Shown one piece after another: positions 5,789-7,213 of a stretch of DNA of 7,213 nt. The notes under the pieces are model-generated. The model saw only the letters and a list, made by a program, of their open reading frames with translations, was not told the DNA's origin and ran no database searches. Source of the DNA: Marinobacter sp. (lineage in GTDB: Bacteria; Pseudomonadota; Gammaproteobacteria; Pseudomonadales; Oleiphilaceae). Numbering within the stretch: the first letter of the stretch is position 1; each line of letters opens with the position of its first letter. The stretch lies in assembly GCA_017643965.1 (NCBI GenBank), contig JAEPMM010000166.1:1-7213 (forward strand). Direction: 5' to 3'. The position numbers were made by a program, and so were the translations under genes.

Positions 5789-6553
5789 TTAACGTTCAGG
5801 ACCCGCCGGCATAGCCTGGCAGATACTCATGAAATCTGTTGCGACCAACGATGCCCCGCCGATCAACCCGCCGTCAATATCCGGCTCGGCCAAAAGAGCG
5901 GCTGCATTATCCGCTTTTACACTGCCGCCGTAAAGCAGGGAAATCTCCTCCGCCGGCGCACCCATGTCGCCAAGAACGCTCCGTATGGACCGATGCATGG
6001 CCTGGGCATCACTGGACGTGGCGGTTTTTCCCGTGCCGATGGCCCAGACGGGCTCATACGCCACCACGATATTCCGCCAGTCGTCACCCGACACATTTTC
6101 CAGACCCTTGCGGACCTGCGCGGCAACAACCGATTCGGCCTGTCCCGCCTCGCGCTCGGCCAGCGTCTCGCCAACACAGACAATGGCGACAATTCCCTGC
6201 GCCAGCAGCTGCGTTACTTTTTCAGCAACCACGGCGTCGGTTTCGGCGAACAACTGCCTGCGTTCGGAGTGACCCACCAGCGCGTAACGGCAACCGCAAT
6301 CCCGGGCCATCTCCGCTGACACCTCACCGGTGTAGGCTCCGGACTGCCAACGGGCCACGTTCTGCACGCCGACTGAAACCTGCGCACCCGCCAGAGACAT
6401 CACATCCCGGACATACAGGGCGGGAGGAATAATAACAGCCTCCACACCATTATCAAGGGACGGCAACTCTGACCGGACATAGCCCACCAGGTTTTCCACC
6501 AGGTCTCTCGACCCGTTCATTTTCCAGTTTCCGGCTACGATCTTACGGCGCAT
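5789..6553 (-). CDS. tpiA: Triosephosphate isomerase
   Basis: TpiA interconverts dihydroxyacetone phosphate and glyceraldehyde 3-phosphate in glycolysis and gluconeogenesis, in the cytoplasm. I start at ATG 6553-6551, giving 254 residues (E. coli 255) that begin MRRKIVAGNWKMNGS as the family does. The frame is open 20 codons further upstream, but that part has no family similarity and overlaps a likely promoter. Catalytic residues are visible: Asn9 and Lys11 (GNWKMN), His95 (VGHSERR) and Glu167 in the signature AYEPVWAIGTGKT (165-177) with the mobile loop 6. Phosphate-binding YGGSVK (208-213) and the GGASL turn are present. All residues needed for activity appear intact. The upstream SD is a weak G run. 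It is followed by secG after 42 bp. Confidence 0.98.
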   Translation of the reverse strand: MRRKIVAGNWKMNGSRDLVENLVGYVRSELPSLDNGVEAVIIPPALYVRDVMSLAGAQVSVGVQNVARWQSGAYTGEVSAEMARDCGCRYALVGHSERRQLFAETDAVVAEKVTQLLAQGIVAIVCVGETLAEREAGQAESVVAAQVRKGLENVSGDDWRNIVVAYEPVWAIGTGKTATSSDAQAMHRSIRSVLGDMGAPAEEISLLYGGSVKADNAAALLAEPDIDGGLIGGASLVATDFMSICQAMPAGPER

Positions 6554-6581
6554 AACAGCCCCCGAATGCAAGGGAGGGCGC

Positions 6582-6610
6582 ACTATACAGCAGTCCACCC
6601 GACCAGACAA
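6582..6610 (-). promoter_or_regulatory. Putative sigma70 promoter for tpiA-secG-leuU
   Basis: In the 75-bp glmM-tpiA gap the minus strand has TTGTCT (6610-6605; 4 of 6 to consensus) and TATAGT (6587-6582; 5 of 6) with exactly 17 bp between. The predicted start near 6575 leaves a leader of about 22 nt before the tpiA ATG. It is weaker than the rimP-leader promoter; readthrough from glmM remains possible. Confidence 0.6.
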
Positions 6611-6628
6611 CACTCCCGCGCCAGTTAC

Positions 6629-7213
6629 TCAGCTACGGGAATTCTCGACAACGGCCGCCAGCTCTTGCGCTATGCGGTTGATTTCGGACGCATCCTGCCC
6701 CTCCGTCATGACCCGGATCAGAGGCTCCGTGCCCGAGGCCCGCAGCAACACCCGACCGGTCTGCCCGAGGTGCGATTCGGCCTTGCGCACGGCGCTGACA
6801 ATATCCTCCCGCGACAACGGATCGAAGCGCTTGGCAACCCGCACATTGATCATCGTCTGCGGCAACTTGCTCATGCCTTTGCGAACCTCGGCCAGCGTTT
6901 TGCCCGCGCGCCGTACCGACAGCAATACCTGCAGTGCCGATACGATGCCGTCGCCGGTGGACGTGCAGTCCCGGATCACCATATGGCCAGAACCTTCGCC
7001 GCCCAGCAACCAGCCGTTGTGCAACAGCCGTTCCATGACGTAACGATCGCCCACCTTAGCACGCTCGAAATCAATGCCCTGCTCCCGCAGAGCCAATTCC
7101 ACCCCCAGATTGGTCATCAGGGTGCCGACCACGCCGCCATTCAGAGTGCCGGCCGCGTGGCGCTGGGTAGCAATAACGAAGAGCAGCTCATCGCCGTCCA
7201 CTTCCGTGCCATC
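6629..7213 (-). CDS. glmM: Phosphoglucosamine mutase, 5' end cut by window edge
   Basis: GlmM converts glucosamine-6-phosphate to glucosamine-1-phosphate, the step before UDP-GlcNAc and hence peptidoglycan and LPS. The last 194 codons and the TGA stop are here; the frame runs to the window edge, so about 250 N-terminal residues, including the active-site phosphoserine, lie outside. The visible part starts DGTEVDGDELL, within the metal-binding domain just after the usual DGDGDR loop, and includes the sugar-binding motif GGEGSGH (residues 71-77 of the visible part) and the C-terminal phosphate-binding loop RASGTEPLIRVMTEG (158-172). A GTG at 7201 is an internal Val codon and not a start. It is upstream of tpiA with a 75-bp gap that carries a possible promoter. 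Confidence 0.96.
   Translation of the reverse strand, partial: DGTEVDGDELLFVIATQRHAAGTLNGGVVGTLMTNLGVELALREQGIDFERAKVGDRYVMERLLHNGWLLGGEGSGHMVIRDCTSTGDGIVSALQVLLSVRRAGKTLAEVRKGMSKLPQTMINVRVAKRFDPLSREDIVSAVRKAESHLGQTGRVLLRASGTEPLIRVMTEGQDASEINRIAQELAAVVENSRS

Noticed and set aside
6554..6613. Upstream extension of TpiA by 20 residues
   Set aside because: The added residues do not resemble TpiA and lie over the likely -10 box; the ATG at 6553 gives the standard length and N-terminus.

Overview
The window is a stretch of core chromosome from a gammaproteobacterium, and every gene lies on the minus strand. In transcription order (high to low coordinate) the genes are glmM (3' part only), tpiA, secG, tRNA-Leu(GAG), then a non-coding leader, rimP, nusA, infB and rbfA (5' part only). 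As I recall, this order is typical of Pseudomonas and related marine gammaproteobacteria. E. coli lacks tpiA at this place and has metY (initiator tRNA) before rimP. The GC-rich coding sequence and the proteins fit a Pseudomonadales/Oceanospirillales/Marinobacter-like organism, but I cannot name the genus. No mobile element, CRISPR array, phage gene or foreign-looking segment is visible.

Region 1 (about 7213-5244) holds the end of glmM (cell-wall amino sugar synthesis), tpiA (glycolysis), secG (protein export) and leuU. A sigma70-like promoter in the glmM-tpiA gap could drive tpiA-secG-leuU separately. The tRNA starts only 7 nt after the secG stop codon and is followed by a strong intrinsic terminator, so it is probably cut out of the secG transcript.

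Region 2 (about 5243-4927) has no protein gene but is the most structured part of the window. A near-consensus promoter (TTGACC, 17 bp, TATACT) starts just past the tRNA terminator. The predicted transcript carries two perfect hairpins, an imperfect-stem intrinsic terminator, a third hairpin and a second, strong terminator, all before rimP. It reads as an attenuated leader of the rimP-nusA-infB operon, or possibly a free small RNA. The E. coli version of this operon is autoregulated by NusA, so such a leader makes sense here.

Region 3 (4926-1) is the translation/transcription operon: RimP (30S maturation), NusA (elongation, pausing and termination factor), IF2 (initiation GTPase) and RbfA (30S maturation). 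The genes are closely packed: 42 bp, 18 bp with a perfect Shine-Dalgarno, and a one-base TGATG stop/start overlap. The proteins look intact and ordinary. The points worth following up are the regulatory leader and a few start-site details.
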